The translations under genes were made by a program, and so were the position numbers. This document shows, one piece after another, positions 1 through 7,541 of a stretch of 42,004 bases of DNA; position 1 is the stretch's first letter, and each line of letters opens with the position of its first letter. A model generated the notes under the pieces. The model did no database searches, was not told the origin of the DNA, and was given only the letters and a program-made list of their open reading frames with translations. This stretch comes from an uncultured Eubacteriales bacterium (lineage in GTDB: Bacteria; Bacillota_I; Bacilli_A; RF39; UBA660). The stretch lies in NCBI GenBank assembly GCA_900313815.1, contig OMST01000063.1:1-42004 (forward strand), written 5' to 3'.

Positions 1-771
1 AATAAAATTAGCTTTTTCTTTTATCTCACCCATTTTAAAAGCACCCATTTCAGCTATAAAAATATCATTAAATTTATCCATATAATTGTTAATAGCATTC
101 ATAAGCCCATACATAGTGTTAAAACTTTTAGGTGTTGCGAAAGAATTATATTTAACATTTAATATATCATTTAATATATTTTTAGTACTTGTTTTACCAT
201 AACTACCTGTTATAGCAACTCTTTTTAAACCAATCATGCTATTTAATTTATCATTAGCAAGTTTTTTATAATGTAAAAATACTAATTTTTCTATTGGTTT
301 ATTTATAATATTAGCAAACATAACAAATATATAACTTAACCATATAGAAAGACCAATATATGTATAATAAAGATAAATATATTCTTCAACAAATCCAATT
401 ATCATTGGTAACATAATTAATATGTATATTAATATAAATGTTACATATAATCTTTTTATTCTAGCAGTAATTACAAGAGGTTTTTTAGATTGCTCTTTAC
501 TAAAAACACTTTTATAAATTACATATGTAATAATATAAAATAATGCAAATAAAGATAATGCTACATAGTTATTCATAAATTTAAATGCTAAGAAACATAT
601 AGCAATTAAATCTAATGTTATAAATGTTTTTGTACTATTATCAAGTACCCATTTAAAATATCTGTTATCATCGTTATACCAGTTTTGTTGTAACATATGC
701 ATTGCTTTTTTACTTTTAAAAAGCAAATAATATAAACAAGGTATTAAACTTAATAAAAAATATAATTTCAT
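1..771 (-). CDS. murF: MurF-type Mur ligase with N-terminal membrane domain (partial, C-terminus outside window)
   Basis: The reading frame is open from the ATG at 771 to the window edge (257 codons). The first ~165 residues are hydrophobic, with about four or five membrane segments. Around residue 190 comes VAITGSYGKTSTKN, the ATP-binding P-loop of Mur ligases, followed by an AEMG motif typical of MurF-like enzymes. By family this would add D-Ala-D-Ala, or a related group, to the UDP-MurNAc peptide at the membrane. Soluble MurF lacks the membrane domain; membrane-fused forms are seen in some Firmicutes. The start shares one base with the stop of the upstream hydrolase (TAATG), so translation is probably coupled. 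MurF rather than another Mur ligase is inferred; the substrate-binding part is missing. Confidence 0.82.
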   Translation of the reverse strand, partial: MKLYFLLSLIPCLYYLLFKSKKAMHMLQQNWYNDDNRYFKWVLDNSTKTFITLDLIAICFLAFKFMNNYVALSLFALFYIITYVIYKSVFSKEQSKKPLVITARIKRLYVTFILIYILIMLPMIIGFVEEYIYLYYTYIGLSIWLSYIFVMFANIINKPIEKLVFLHYKKLANDKLNSMIGLKRVAITGSYGKTSTKNILNDILNVKYNSFATPKSFNTMYGLMNAINNYMDKFNDIFIAEMGAFKMGEIKEKANFI

Positions 772-1511
772 TACTTATCACTTCCTAAAAAACTTTCTAT
801 TACTTTAATTGTTTGACCTAATCTTTCTAAATAAGCATAATGAGTACATCCTTCATATGTTACTAATCCAGAATCTTGAATTAAATCTTCTAATTCATAT
901 GCATCTTCTATAGGAACAGCAGTATCATTAGTTCCCCATATTAGTAATGTAGGACATTTAATCTTCTTTACTTCTTCTGTTAAATCAAGATTAACATGTT
1001 TAACTAATATTTTTTTCATCATTTCACTTGCATTCTTGTAATCAGTAGAACCAACATGATTTTTAACATAATTTTCTAATCCTTTAAGTATAGGTACCTT
1101 TTTTAAAGCTTTAAATATTTTCATCTTTAATGTTTCTTTTTTTATTTTTACTTTATATGGACTAGCAAGCAATACTAGTTTTTTAGTCTTGTACTTAGTA
1201 GCGTACGCTAATGATATTTTTCCACCAAAAGAATGCCCAATTAATATTGGATTATCAATTTTTAATTCTTTGCTTAATTCATAAACCATATCAGCATAAT
1301 CATATATATCCCATACTTCTTTTGGTTCATCACTATTACCAAAACCAGGTAAATCAATTATTAAAACATTATATTTCTTACTAAATGGTTTTGCTAAACT
1401 CATCATCATTTCAATATTCTGTCCCCATCCATGTAAAAAAATAAGATTTGTTTTAGATTTATTATCATAAAAAGTATAATTAACATTAACATTTTTAATG
1501 TTCATTTGCAT
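771..1511 (-). CDS. alpha/beta-fold hydrolase
   Basis: A soluble hydrolase of 246 residues. HGWGQN forms the oxyanion-hole region, GHSFGG is the nucleophile elbow (Ser), an Asp lies in WGTNDTAVP and the catalytic His in CTHYAYLE, so the triad looks complete. Substrate is unknown; this superfamily includes esterases, lipases and haloperoxidase-like enzymes. The start at 1511 is chosen because GGTGA at 1517-1521 is five bases upstream; the earlier in-frame ATG at 1523 overlaps that site. It is transcribed from an extended -10 at 1528-1536 and ends overlapping the murF-like start, which suggests a two-gene unit with possible envelope function (inference). Confidence 0.88.
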   Translation of the reverse strand: MQMNIKNVNVNYTFYDNKSKTNLIFLHGWGQNIEMMMSLAKPFSKKYNVLIIDLPGFGNSDEPKEVWDIYDYADMVYELSKELKIDNPILIGHSFGGKISLAYATKYKTKKLVLLASPYKVKIKKETLKMKIFKALKKVPILKGLENYVKNHVGSTDYKNASEMMKKILVKHVNLDLTEEVKKIKCPTLLIWGTNDTAVPIEDAYELEDLIQDSGLVTYEGCTHYAYLERLGQTIKVIESFLGSDK

Positions 1512-1527
1512 ACAATTCACCATATTA

Positions 1528-1536
1528 ATTATATCA
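1528..1536 (-). promoter_or_regulatory. extended -10 promoter (TGATATAAT)
   Basis: The minus strand reads TGATATAAT, upstream of the hydrolase Shine-Dalgarno. No convincing -35 is seen. Confidence 0.6.
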
Positions 1537-1580
1537 TAATACTATTTTTTTAGAATTAAATTGAACATTTCGTTTACATA

Positions 1581-1958
1581 TTACTTTAATATTTGAATCT
1601 TATTTATTAAAGGTAACCCTCTTGCTTTTCCACTACATACATTTGATATTCCAATACATGAAAGTATTAATAAAAGTAACCATATAATAGATAATATAAC
1701 TTGTACTATTACAATATCATTACTTATAGGATTAATCATCTTAAAAATAATATAATAAAAAATACTAATTATAAATAAATTCATTCCTATAATTGAATGA
1801 TATTTTACATAGTTATTTTTCTTATTTAAAAAATATGGCAGTAAAGGCATTATATAGCAAAGTACTCCCATATCTTTTCCATCTTCTATTTCACTTTCAT
1901 TAAATTTATTTGTTTCATCTGGTACACTATTTATTATTTTTATTATTATATTTCTCAT
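1581..1958 (-). CDS. small DUF4870/Tic20-like membrane protein
   Basis: A protein of 125 residues with an acidic N-terminal tail and three hydrophobic segments. The layout MGVLCYIMPLLPYF, then a polar YVKYHS loop, then a terminal GLPLINKI, matches the DUF4870/Tic20-like family of small membrane proteins, for which no firm bacterial function is known. AGGTGA lies just upstream of the ATG. It follows the GH13 gene by 32 bases and is probably co-transcribed with it. The family call rests on pattern only. Confidence 0.6.
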   Translation of the reverse strand: MRNIIIKIINSVPDETNKFNESEIEDGKDMGVLCYIMPLLPYFLNKKNNYVKYHSIIGMNLFIISIFYYIIFKMINPISNDIVIVQVILSIIWLLLLILSCIGISNVCSGKARGLPLINKIQILK

Positions 1959-1990
1959 ATATTCACCTATATAAATATATGATTAAAATA

Positions 1991-2893
1991 TTATTTTTTA
2001 ACTAATTTTAAATTAGCTTGTTTAACTCTATTACTTCTCCATGAATTCCAATCATTAGAATAATTTCTAGCATAATACAATGTATTAGGATAATAATTAC
2101 ATATATTATCATACCAATTATCTATTTCCCATATAGGAACATTCTTAGTAAAACTTAATTCTGAAGATAAATAACTATCTTTATTCTCTATAAATTTAAT
2201 AATATCATTATTATTATATGCATCACTATTAGTTAATACTTTCAAATATTTGGCATATTTCTTAATTAATTCTTTATCTGAAAATAATACTTCTCCATAT
2301 ATAATGGGTAGCCATCTTTTTAAAGAAAATGTAACATTTTTAAAAAAGTCACATCCTTCTTCTGGAAGGGCTATGCTTTTAGCAGCATCAAATCTAAATC
2401 CACCTACTCCACACTCAATAAGTTCATTTAACATATTTATAACTTTTTCTTGTACTAATTTATTATTTGGATTAAGGCCAGGTAATCCCATACAATAATG
2501 AGTTACTTGATATCTATCATCCCAGTTAATAACACTTTTCCTTTCTTTCCAACAATCTGGATTATATAATAAATCTTTATCACATCTCTCATTCGGAATT
2601 AAACTAAATCTTTCATTTGTTGCTGCTAAATGATTAACAACTACATCTGATATTATATGTATTCCATATTTAGCCGCTTCATCACATAATCTTTTTAAAG
2701 ACTCTTTATTTCCTATTCTATTTCCAATATTAAAATTAATTGGTTGATATAACATCCACCATTCTTTTGAGTTATCATCTTTAGTATTTTGAAGAGGACT
2801 TATTTGAACAGCATCAAATCCCTGCTCTTTTATTTCTTTTAAAAAGCATTTTATATTATCCAAATTACAATCAAATAAACTTACTACTCTCAT
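1991..2893 (-). CDS. GH13 alpha-amylase-like protein with degenerate region IV
   Basis: A protein of 300 residues resembling the catalytic barrel of Firmicutes alpha-amylases. Region I is SDVVVNH (about 82-88), region II is GGFRFDAAK with nucleophile Asp169, and region III is IIYGEV with acid/base Glu201. Where relatives have W-V-E-S-H-D, this protein reads PIWEIDNWYDN (about 253-263), so the usual His-Asp pair is absent. There is no signal peptide and no C-terminal domain, and it is shorter than typical amylases (over 400). The ATG has no Shine-Dalgarno; a TGTTAAAAT element ends six bases before it, suggesting a leaderless mRNA. It may be an inactive or altered-specificity enzyme; substrate is unknown. 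Confidence 0.75.
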   Translation of the reverse strand: MRVVSLFDCNLDNIKCFLKEIKEQGFDAVQISPLQNTKDDNSKEWWMLYQPINFNIGNRIGNKESLKRLCDEAAKYGIHIISDVVVNHLAATNERFSLIPNERCDKDLLYNPDCWKERKSVINWDDRYQVTHYCMGLPGLNPNNKLVQEKVINMLNELIECGVGGFRFDAAKSIALPEEGCDFFKNVTFSLKRWLPIIYGEVLFSDKELIKKYAKYLKVLTNSDAYNNNDIIKFIENKDSYLSSELSFTKNVPIWEIDNWYDNICNYYPNTLYYARNYSNDWNSWRSNRVKQANLKLVKK

Positions 2894-2899
2894 AATATT

Positions 2900-2908
2900 A
2901 TTTTAACA
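2900..2908 (-). promoter_or_regulatory. extended -10 (TGTTAAAAT) placing +1 at the ATG
   Basis: The minus strand reads TGTTAAAAT, then six bases, then ATG at 2893. The spacing fits a transcript starting on the A of the start codon, in keeping with the lack of a ribosome-binding site. Confidence 0.5.
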
Positions 2909-2923
2909 TTAATGCAAATAAAA

Positions 2924-2945
2924 ATGAAGAATTATCATTCTTCAT
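2924..2945 (-). terminator. intrinsic terminator of the double-glycine protein gene
   Basis: ATGAAGAAT/ATTCTTCAT stem (9 bp) with a four-base loop, followed on the minus strand by a T-rich run. It overlaps the gap before the GH13 promoter. Confidence 0.65.
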
Positions 2946-2946
2946 C

Positions 2947-3192
2947 TTATCTTCTTAAAGATTCTATTTCTTCTTCGTATGCCTTTATTTCTTTATCATA
3001 TTTTCTTTTTTGAAAGAAACCTGCTTTTGATTTTAATGTTCTTAATACATCTAATTGGCTTTGTAAATCATCAATCTTTTTTTGATTATCATCTTTTTCT
3101 ACTTCTTTAAACTTAGATGCATATTCTTTTCCTGCTTCGTATGTTACACCACCTACAGCATTTTCCAAGTCATTTTCATTTAACTCTCCCAT
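2947..3192 (-). CDS. small protein with double-glycine-type leader and coiled-coil body
   Basis: 81 residues with a GGAGG ribosome site. The N-terminus, MGELNENDLENAVGGV, looks like the leader of class II bacteriocins and other peptides cut after Gly-Gly by C39-peptidase ABC exporters. Instead of a small hydrophobic core, residues 16-81 are highly charged with heptad-like helical spacing (KKIDDLQSQLDVLRTLKSK), and are predicted to form a coiled coil. No C39 peptidase, exporter or immunity gene is in the window. It has its own promoter (3230-3238) and terminator. It could be an exported helical peptide or a cytosolic protein with a chance match. Confidence 0.6.
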   Translation of the reverse strand: MGELNENDLENAVGGVTYEAGKEYASKFKEVEKDDNQKKIDDLQSQLDVLRTLKSKAGFFQKRKYDKEIKAYEEEIESLRR

Positions 3193-3229
3193 ATAACCTC
3201 CTTATATTAATATGAGTTCTTACAATTTA

Positions 3230-3238
3230 ATTATAACA
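3230..3238 (-). promoter_or_regulatory. extended -10 promoter (TGTTATAAT)
   Basis: The minus strand reads TGTTATAAT about 35 bases upstream of the ATG of the double-glycine-leader protein. Confidence 0.5.
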
Positions 3239-3261
3239 TTATAATTGATTTTAAAAAACAA

Positions 3262-4524
3262 TTATTTTATTTTTCTTGCTTCTAAATAAAATCTCTTATC
3301 ATAACTATGTCCCATAGAGAATGTTTTTCTAGGCAATGCACCATCTAATATAACAGTTTTAAATAAATCTTCTTTAGCCATTGGATCAAATATAAATCCG
3401 ATATTATTATCCTTAGAAGCTAAATTTTTAGTAGTATCTTCTCCATGAATATAATCTATCTTACCACTATGATTAGATAAATAATCATCTAAGAATATTT
3501 GGATAGAGCCAACAGCTATATTAGATTTAGGATTAGTTATATATAATTCTTTAACACCATCATTTGTAACTAATTCAAATCTTTGACCATTTCCATCTTC
3601 ATTAATATCATAGTATTCATATAAGTTTTTCAATAAATCTTCTTTATCTGCATCAAATACTACTCTATGAATTGCTTCAAATTCTAATGCACTACTATGA
3701 AGATTTACTAATTCAACTAGAGCATATCTAGCAGGATTATTTAAATACTCTTCCTTGCTCATAGTTCCTTTTAATTTTTCATAACATGCTTTTGCTGTTG
3801 CTAAAGAGTGATTACCATCCCCCATAGCAAATAGTAAAACTCCTTTATCATGAACATCATATTTATTTTCAAAATTAGTCTTATCCATTAATAATTCTAA
3901 CTTATTATTTATTTCATTAATAATATCATTATTTAATAGATATCCTTTAATATGACCACCTTTTTGCATTAAATCAAAATCATAAACTACATCACTATCA
4001 GATACTTTATTCTTTAAACTTTCAATTATATCTTTTTTATCATCATCAATTAATATCATAATGTGAGGTAATTCTAATAGAGCATTTTCACGAACTTTCA
4101 TTCTAGGAGGTATTCTCTCAATAACAGTTTTCTCTGTAGCTCTTATTAATGTTTGTGATCCTTTTTCATATGAATATGCTTCTAAATCAACTAGGCCCAT
4201 TAGCCCTTCACGAATTTTACCATCATTTTGAGTTCTCTCAACATATATCATAGAGTCTTTATATTCATCAAAAATATCATTATCTAACATTTTTTTCATA
4301 TTAGCATTAATATTTTTAATTCTGCTTTCAACATCGCTATCTTCCAAATATATTTCTGGTAATGTTAAATTTAATGTGGATGGTTCATCACCAACTATTT
4401 CATTAACTTCCTTCCAGTATTCAGGCTCAGATGTATATTGATCACACGCAACAACACTCCATTTATACATATCTACATTTTTCTTTGGTAATAATATATT
4501 ACCAGCTTTAAAAGGTAATTCCAT
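3262..4524 (-). CDS. DUF1015 family protein
   Basis: 420 residues matching the DUF1015 family: an N-terminal PFKAGNILL start, ERTQNDGKIREGLMGLVDL around residue 100, and the family hallmark FAMGDGNHSLATAKA around residue 235. The family is widespread in bacteria and archaea and biochemically undefined; a nucleotide-dependent role has been suggested. The start at 4524 is chosen because GGAG lies nine bases upstream and the promoter at 4544-4552 lies downstream of the earlier in-frame ATG (4569), which therefore cannot be on the mRNA. No membrane segments or signal peptide. It is monocistronic. Confidence 0.85.
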   Translation of the reverse strand: MELPFKAGNILLPKKNVDMYKWSVVACDQYTSEPEYWKEVNEIVGDEPSTLNLTLPEIYLEDSDVESRIKNINANMKKMLDNDIFDEYKDSMIYVERTQNDGKIREGLMGLVDLEAYSYEKGSQTLIRATEKTVIERIPPRMKVRENALLELPHIMILIDDDKKDIIESLKNKVSDSDVVYDFDLMQKGGHIKGYLLNNDIINEINNKLELLMDKTNFENKYDVHDKGVLLFAMGDGNHSLATAKACYEKLKGTMSKEEYLNNPARYALVELVNLHSSALEFEAIHRVVFDADKEDLLKNLYEYYDINEDGNGQRFELVTNDGVKELYITNPKSNIAVGSIQIFLDDYLSNHSGKIDYIHGEDTTKNLASKDNNIGFIFDPMAKEDLFKTVILDGALPRKTFSMGHSYDKRFYLEARKIK

Positions 4525-4543
4525 TTTTCTCATCTCCAAATTC

Positions 4544-4552
4544 ATTATATCA
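4544..4552 (-). promoter_or_regulatory. extended -10 promoter of the DUF1015 gene (TGATATAAT)
   Basis: The minus strand reads TGATATAAT, giving a leader of only about 13 bases to the start. The upstream part overlaps the terminator at 4564-4585. Confidence 0.6.
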
Positions 4553-4563
4553 CAATATTTAAA

Positions 4564-4585
4564 AAGCAAACTATATAGTTTGCTT
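4564..4585 (-). terminator. intrinsic terminator containing the 3' end of the 124-residue protein gene
   Basis: AAGCAAACTA/TAGTTTGCTT near-perfect inverted repeat followed on the minus strand by TTTTT. The stop codon (4571-4573) lies inside the hairpin. Confidence 0.75.
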
Positions 4586-4945
4586 AGTATTTAATTTTAA
4601 AACACTATTTTTTTTAATCAATTGTAAATCTATTCCGTCAAAGTATGGGGTGTCTTCATCAACGAATATACCCATTCTTCTAACACCGCCAATAAATTTA
4701 TAATCATAAAGCGTATAACCTAAATTATCAGCATATTCATTTAATGCCGTATTTATGTTGTTTTCATGAAGATATATTACTCTATTAAATTCTTTAACAT
4801 ATAATTTAATAAGTGGTGACATAGAAATAGCACCATATTCAATACCTAATTCCATTTCAACTGAAAGGTTTCTATTTGCTATGTTAGAAATGTAATTAGA
4901 CATTATATCTAAGAACTCTTCTTTGCTTATTTTTTTATTTTCCAT
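4571..4945 (-). CDS. uncharacterised protein (124 aa)
   Basis: I do not recognise this family. It is a soluble mixed alpha/beta protein with no signal peptide or membrane segment; the C-terminal half (GVRRMGIFVDEDTPYFDGIDL) looks like a compact beta-rich fold. The start at 4945 is chosen because GGAG is five bases upstream and the -10 element at 4962-4970 falls between it and the earlier in-frame ATG (4987). It has its own promoter and terminator, so it is a single-gene unit. Confidence 0.7.
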   Translation of the reverse strand: MENKKISKEEFLDIMSNYISNIANRNLSVEMELGIEYGAISMSPLIKLYVKEFNRVIYLHENNINTALNEYADNLGYTLYDYKFIGGVRRMGIFVDEDTPYFDGIDLQLIKKNSVLKLNTKQTI

Positions 4946-4961
4946 ATTAACTCCTGATTCA

Positions 4962-4970
4962 ATTATATCA
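4962..4970 (-). promoter_or_regulatory. extended -10 promoter (TGATATAAT)
   Basis: The minus strand reads TGATATAAT just upstream of the GGAG site of the 124-residue protein gene. Confidence 0.6.
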
Positions 4971-5018
4971 TTTTTATACAAAAACATCTATTATGAATAA
5001 AATATTATAGGTGATTTT

Positions 5019-5447
5019 ATGCTTATAAAATATTCAGATAAAGAATTAGATTTATGTGCTAGATTAATGAGAGCAGAAGCCTTAGCAGAAGGAGAACTTG
5101 GAATGCTTATGGTAGGAAATGTTATTGTTAATAGAGCAATAGCTAATTGTCTAGATTTTAAGAAGATAAGAAGTATTACAGATGTAATATATCAAAAGCC
5201 AGGAGGATTTGTTGGAACAAGTAGTTCTCTTTTTAATAGTGGTAGCTCTACTACAAAGGAAAAAGAACTTGCAAAAAGAGTTTTAAAGGGAGAATGTTAT
5301 CATCCAGCAACAAATGCATTATGGTTTTATTCCCCATCTAAAAATCAAGATTGTAAAGAAAAATGGTTCAATCAAAAAAATTCAGGAAGATATAAAAATC
5401 ATTGCTTTTATGAGCCGGATCCTGGTGTATGTGGAGAACTACATTAG
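5019..5447 (+). CDS. SleB/CwlJ-type cell-wall hydrolase
   Basis: 142 residues making up essentially one SleB-type hydrolase domain: LCARLMRAEALAEGELGMLMVGNVIVNRA (catalytic Glu in the RAEA segment), then ITDVIYQKPGGFVG, and a C-terminal ALWFYSPSKNQDC...NSGRYKNHCFYEP. In spore formers SleB and CwlJ cut cortex peptidoglycan during germination; the same domain also occurs in non-sporulating bacteria and phages. There is no signal peptide, so it acts after lysis or release, or in a mother-cell-like compartment. AGGTGA lies five bases before the ATG. The next gene has its own promoter. Confidence 0.85.
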   Translation: MLIKYSDKELDLCARLMRAEALAEGELGMLMVGNVIVNRAIANCLDFKKIRSITDVIYQKPGGFVGTSSSLFNSGSSTTKEKELAKRVLKGECYHPATNALWFYSPSKNQDCKEKWFNQKNSGRYKNHCFYEPDPGVCGELH

Positions 5448-5470
5448 TACTACCACTTTAAAAACAATTG

Positions 5471-5479
5471 TGATATAAT
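5471..5479 (+). promoter_or_regulatory. extended -10 promoter (TGATATAAT)
   Basis: TGATATAAT lies 12 bases before the AAGAGGTGG ribosome site of the coiled-coil membrane protein. No clear -35 is visible. Confidence 0.65.
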
Positions 5480-5508
5480 TTAATATAGAATAAGAGGTGG
5501 TAGACATA

Positions 5509-7080
5509 ATGAAATTAAATCCTAAAGATATTCAATCATTTTCTAACGATTTAAAAAAGCTAAATGAGAGTATTGATAATATCACTGATAATGTAGATGA
5601 CATTAATAATCAATTCGAAGGATATAGTGATGAAATTAGCGCTATTAAAGATAATGTTCGAACATTAGAAAATGAACTTAAAAATTTCATTAGTGATGTA
5701 AAAGTATCACCTATTATTAGTGAAGCAAAACAACAAATAGAAGCGTGTGAAATAGAACTAGATAAAAAATATCATAAATATAATGTTGTAAGAGATAAAT
5801 ACTTAGAAATAATAAATGGAATTAAAGATAATGAAATAGATAAATCACTCATATTAAGCGGTGATGATTTAATGAGTATTAATATTCCTAATTATTATTT
5901 ATCTTATGTGCTTATGGCTGTAATATCATGGATTAATAATAATAAAAAACAATGCAATAAATATATAAAACAAGCTTTAGATATTGATAAAGAAAAAACA
6001 GCTATAGCATTATTAACACTATATACAAGAATTAATAAAACTGATATTGCTCTTAAATGGTTAAAATATTACTTAGATACAATTGACCCTAAATCAACTA
6101 ATAAATATTTTGTAAAAGTGTTACAATTAATTCAAAATGATGACAAATTAATAAACGAATTAAAATCTTGGCTAAAAAAATATTCTCAAGATTTAGATGA
6201 AGATGATTATAATAAAGTCATGGAAGAATGGATATCTTTCTTAGGCCTAAATAAAAATTATATAAACGATTCATATAATTTCATATTAGAATATTGTGAT
6301 TCAGAAAAAATACTTAATGAGTTGAATGATTCATATGCATATTCAAATGCATATACAAAAATATTAAGTCTATTAAAAGATACAGATTATGATGTATGTA
6401 AAGATTTAGTATATATACCAGAAGAAAATGAAAAAGTTCTATTAGATAATATATCTAAAAATAAATTAATTATTAAGAATAATGGTAAAAAAACAGAAAA
6501 GAAAACTAAAAATGATAATGTATTTATTATTATGTTAAATTCACTATATTCTAAAAAATATAATAAAAGAACTAAAGAGTTAATATTATCTATATCTAAA
6601 AAATATATATTAAATTTATTAGGTGATATTAAAACAAATGAATTATTAATTCAAATAGGTAATTGGAAAGGAAGTACCAAAGATGGTAGCAATGAAAAAC
6701 AATTGCTTAATGAAATTACTAATTATGTTAAAGAACCATTTGATAAAGATATAGAAGATGCTAGATATATTAATTATAAAACTATTTATTCAATAGTATT
6801 TGTATTAATAGGTATTGCGGTGCTAATATTCAGTACAACTCTTGGAGTAACAATGATATTAGTAGGAGCAGGTATGACAGTTTATTTTCTTAACTACACT
6901 ACTTCTATGAAAAATGATTATAGGAAGCTGTATGAAGAAACATTAGACACATATATTATTGAATTAAATAATACTTTAGCAGAAATAGTAGATGTTAATA
7001 TTATTATTAATCGTAATAGTAGTAATAGAGATAAACTAATAAATTATATTAAAAATATCGGAGGTAAGAATGAAGATTAA
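5509..7080 (+). CDS. large coiled-coil, helical-repeat protein with C-terminal membrane hairpin
   Basis: 523 residues, family not recognised. Residues 1-110 are a long heptad coiled coil (repeated Asn/Asp/Leu/Ile, no Pro). The middle is all-helical and looks like degenerate TPR pairs (ALALLTLYTRINKTDIALKWLKYYL region). Two adjacent membrane segments lie at about 425-465 and are separated by a short turn, followed by a ~55-residue helical tail. This implies a membrane-anchored scaffold with a large cytosolic face. ATG 5509 is preferred over the in-frame GTG at 5497 because the latter lies within the AAGAGGTGG Shine-Dalgarno. Its last codons carry the GGAGG site for the micro-ORF below. Confidence 0.75.
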   Translation: MKLNPKDIQSFSNDLKKLNESIDNITDNVDDINNQFEGYSDEISAIKDNVRTLENELKNFISDVKVSPIISEAKQQIEACEIELDKKYHKYNVVRDKYLEIINGIKDNEIDKSLILSGDDLMSINIPNYYLSYVLMAVISWINNNKKQCNKYIKQALDIDKEKTAIALLTLYTRINKTDIALKWLKYYLDTIDPKSTNKYFVKVLQLIQNDDKLINELKSWLKKYSQDLDEDDYNKVMEEWISFLGLNKNYINDSYNFILEYCDSEKILNELNDSYAYSNAYTKILSLLKDTDYDVCKDLVYIPEENEKVLLDNISKNKLIIKNNGKKTEKKTKNDNVFIIMLNSLYSKKYNKRTKELILSISKKYILNLLGDIKTNELLIQIGNWKGSTKDGSNEKQLLNEITNYVKEPFDKDIEDARYINYKTIYSIVFVLIGIAVLIFSTTLGVTMILVGAGMTVYFLNYTTSMKNDYRKLYEETLDTYIIELNNTLAEIVDVNIIINRNSSNRDKLINYIKNIGGKNED

Positions 7081-7120
7081 ATTACCAAATTGGGATATAG
7101 AGCCTCCTGTAAAGGAGTAA
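7070..7120 (+). CDS. 16-codon micro-ORF MKIKLPNWDIEPPVKE, translationally coupled
   Basis: An ATG with a perfect GGAGG five bases upstream begins inside the last codons of the 523-residue gene in another frame and ends one base before the ATG of the next gene. Its last codons contain the AAGGAG site for that gene, which is paired to CTCCT at 7104-7108 in a 5-bp hairpin with a GUAA (GNRA) loop. A ribosome translating it would open the hairpin. It may therefore be a cis-acting coupling element, a real micropeptide, or both. Confidence 0.5.
   Translation: MKIKLPNWDIEPPVKE
7104..7117 (+). promoter_or_regulatory. hairpin sequestering the Shine-Dalgarno of the 139-residue protein gene
   Basis: CTCCT (7104-7108), loop GTAA, AGGAG (7113-7117). 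The 3' arm is the ribosome site of the gene starting at 7122. The GNRA loop adds stability to a short stem. Confidence 0.45.
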
Positions 7121-7121
7121 T

Positions 7122-7541
7122 ATGAACACATATTTTGAATTAGCAAGTTATTTAGAAAATGTAGTTAATTATGATATTAATGATGAAATTATAAGTAATC
7201 TTAATGATACAATTATAGATCTCAGAGATGAAAGATATAATAGATTCTTAAATCATATATTAGATATTCTAGATAATAGAATTAATATGTTCTATAAAAA
7301 CTTACATGATAAGCTTGATCAGATAAAAACATTATCAGAATTTGAAAGCGAATTTAATATCTTAACTGATGAAATAGATTTACAATTAAAATTGGTTACT
7401 ATTAATTTAATTAACGAAGATGATAAAAATAAATTAACGGAATTTATTAAAACTAATTTTAATGAAATACTTAATAGATTAAAAACACACTATAAAAATA
7501 ATAGTATGTTTACTCATTACATTAATAAATATTATTTATAA
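7122..7541 (+). CDS. uncharacterised helical protein (139 aa)
   Basis: I do not recognise this protein. It is acidic and predicted to be almost entirely helical (NDEIISNLNDTIIDLRDE, NRFLNHILDILDNR and similar amphipathic stretches), without signal peptide or membrane segment. It is the third cistron after the coiled-coil membrane protein, reached through the micro-ORF, so it is probably a soluble partner of that protein (inference from coupling). The stop codon sits on the 5' edge of a strong terminator. Confidence 0.7.
   Translation: MNTYFELASYLENVVNYDINDEIISNLNDTIIDLRDERYNRFLNHILDILDNRINMFYKNLHDKLDQIKTLSEFESEFNILTDEIDLQLKLVTINLINEDDKNKLTEFIKTNFNEILNRLKTHYKNNSMFTHYINKYYL

Noticed and set aside
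2250-2498. Plus-strand 82-codon frame, and similar opposite-strand frames at 11158, 26985, 27717, 29430, 34295, 35961 and 37190
   Set aside because: These lie within strong genes on the other strand, lack ribosome sites and have no recognisable protein features.
1991-2893. GH13 gene as a frameshifted pseudogene
   Set aside because: The downstream sequence carries no remnant of a longer amylase, the C-terminal part still aligns by pattern, and the frame is open and followed by a normal gene.
5497-5511. GTG start at 5497 for the coiled-coil membrane protein
   Set aside because: The GTG lies inside the AAGAGGTGG ribosome site; ATG 5509 has correct spacing.
7060-7125. Frameshift splitting one gene into the 523- and 139-residue proteins
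   Set aside because: The two frames are joined by a third open frame with its own GGAGG, and the downstream gene has its own AAGGAG and ATG, so separate cistrons are more likely.
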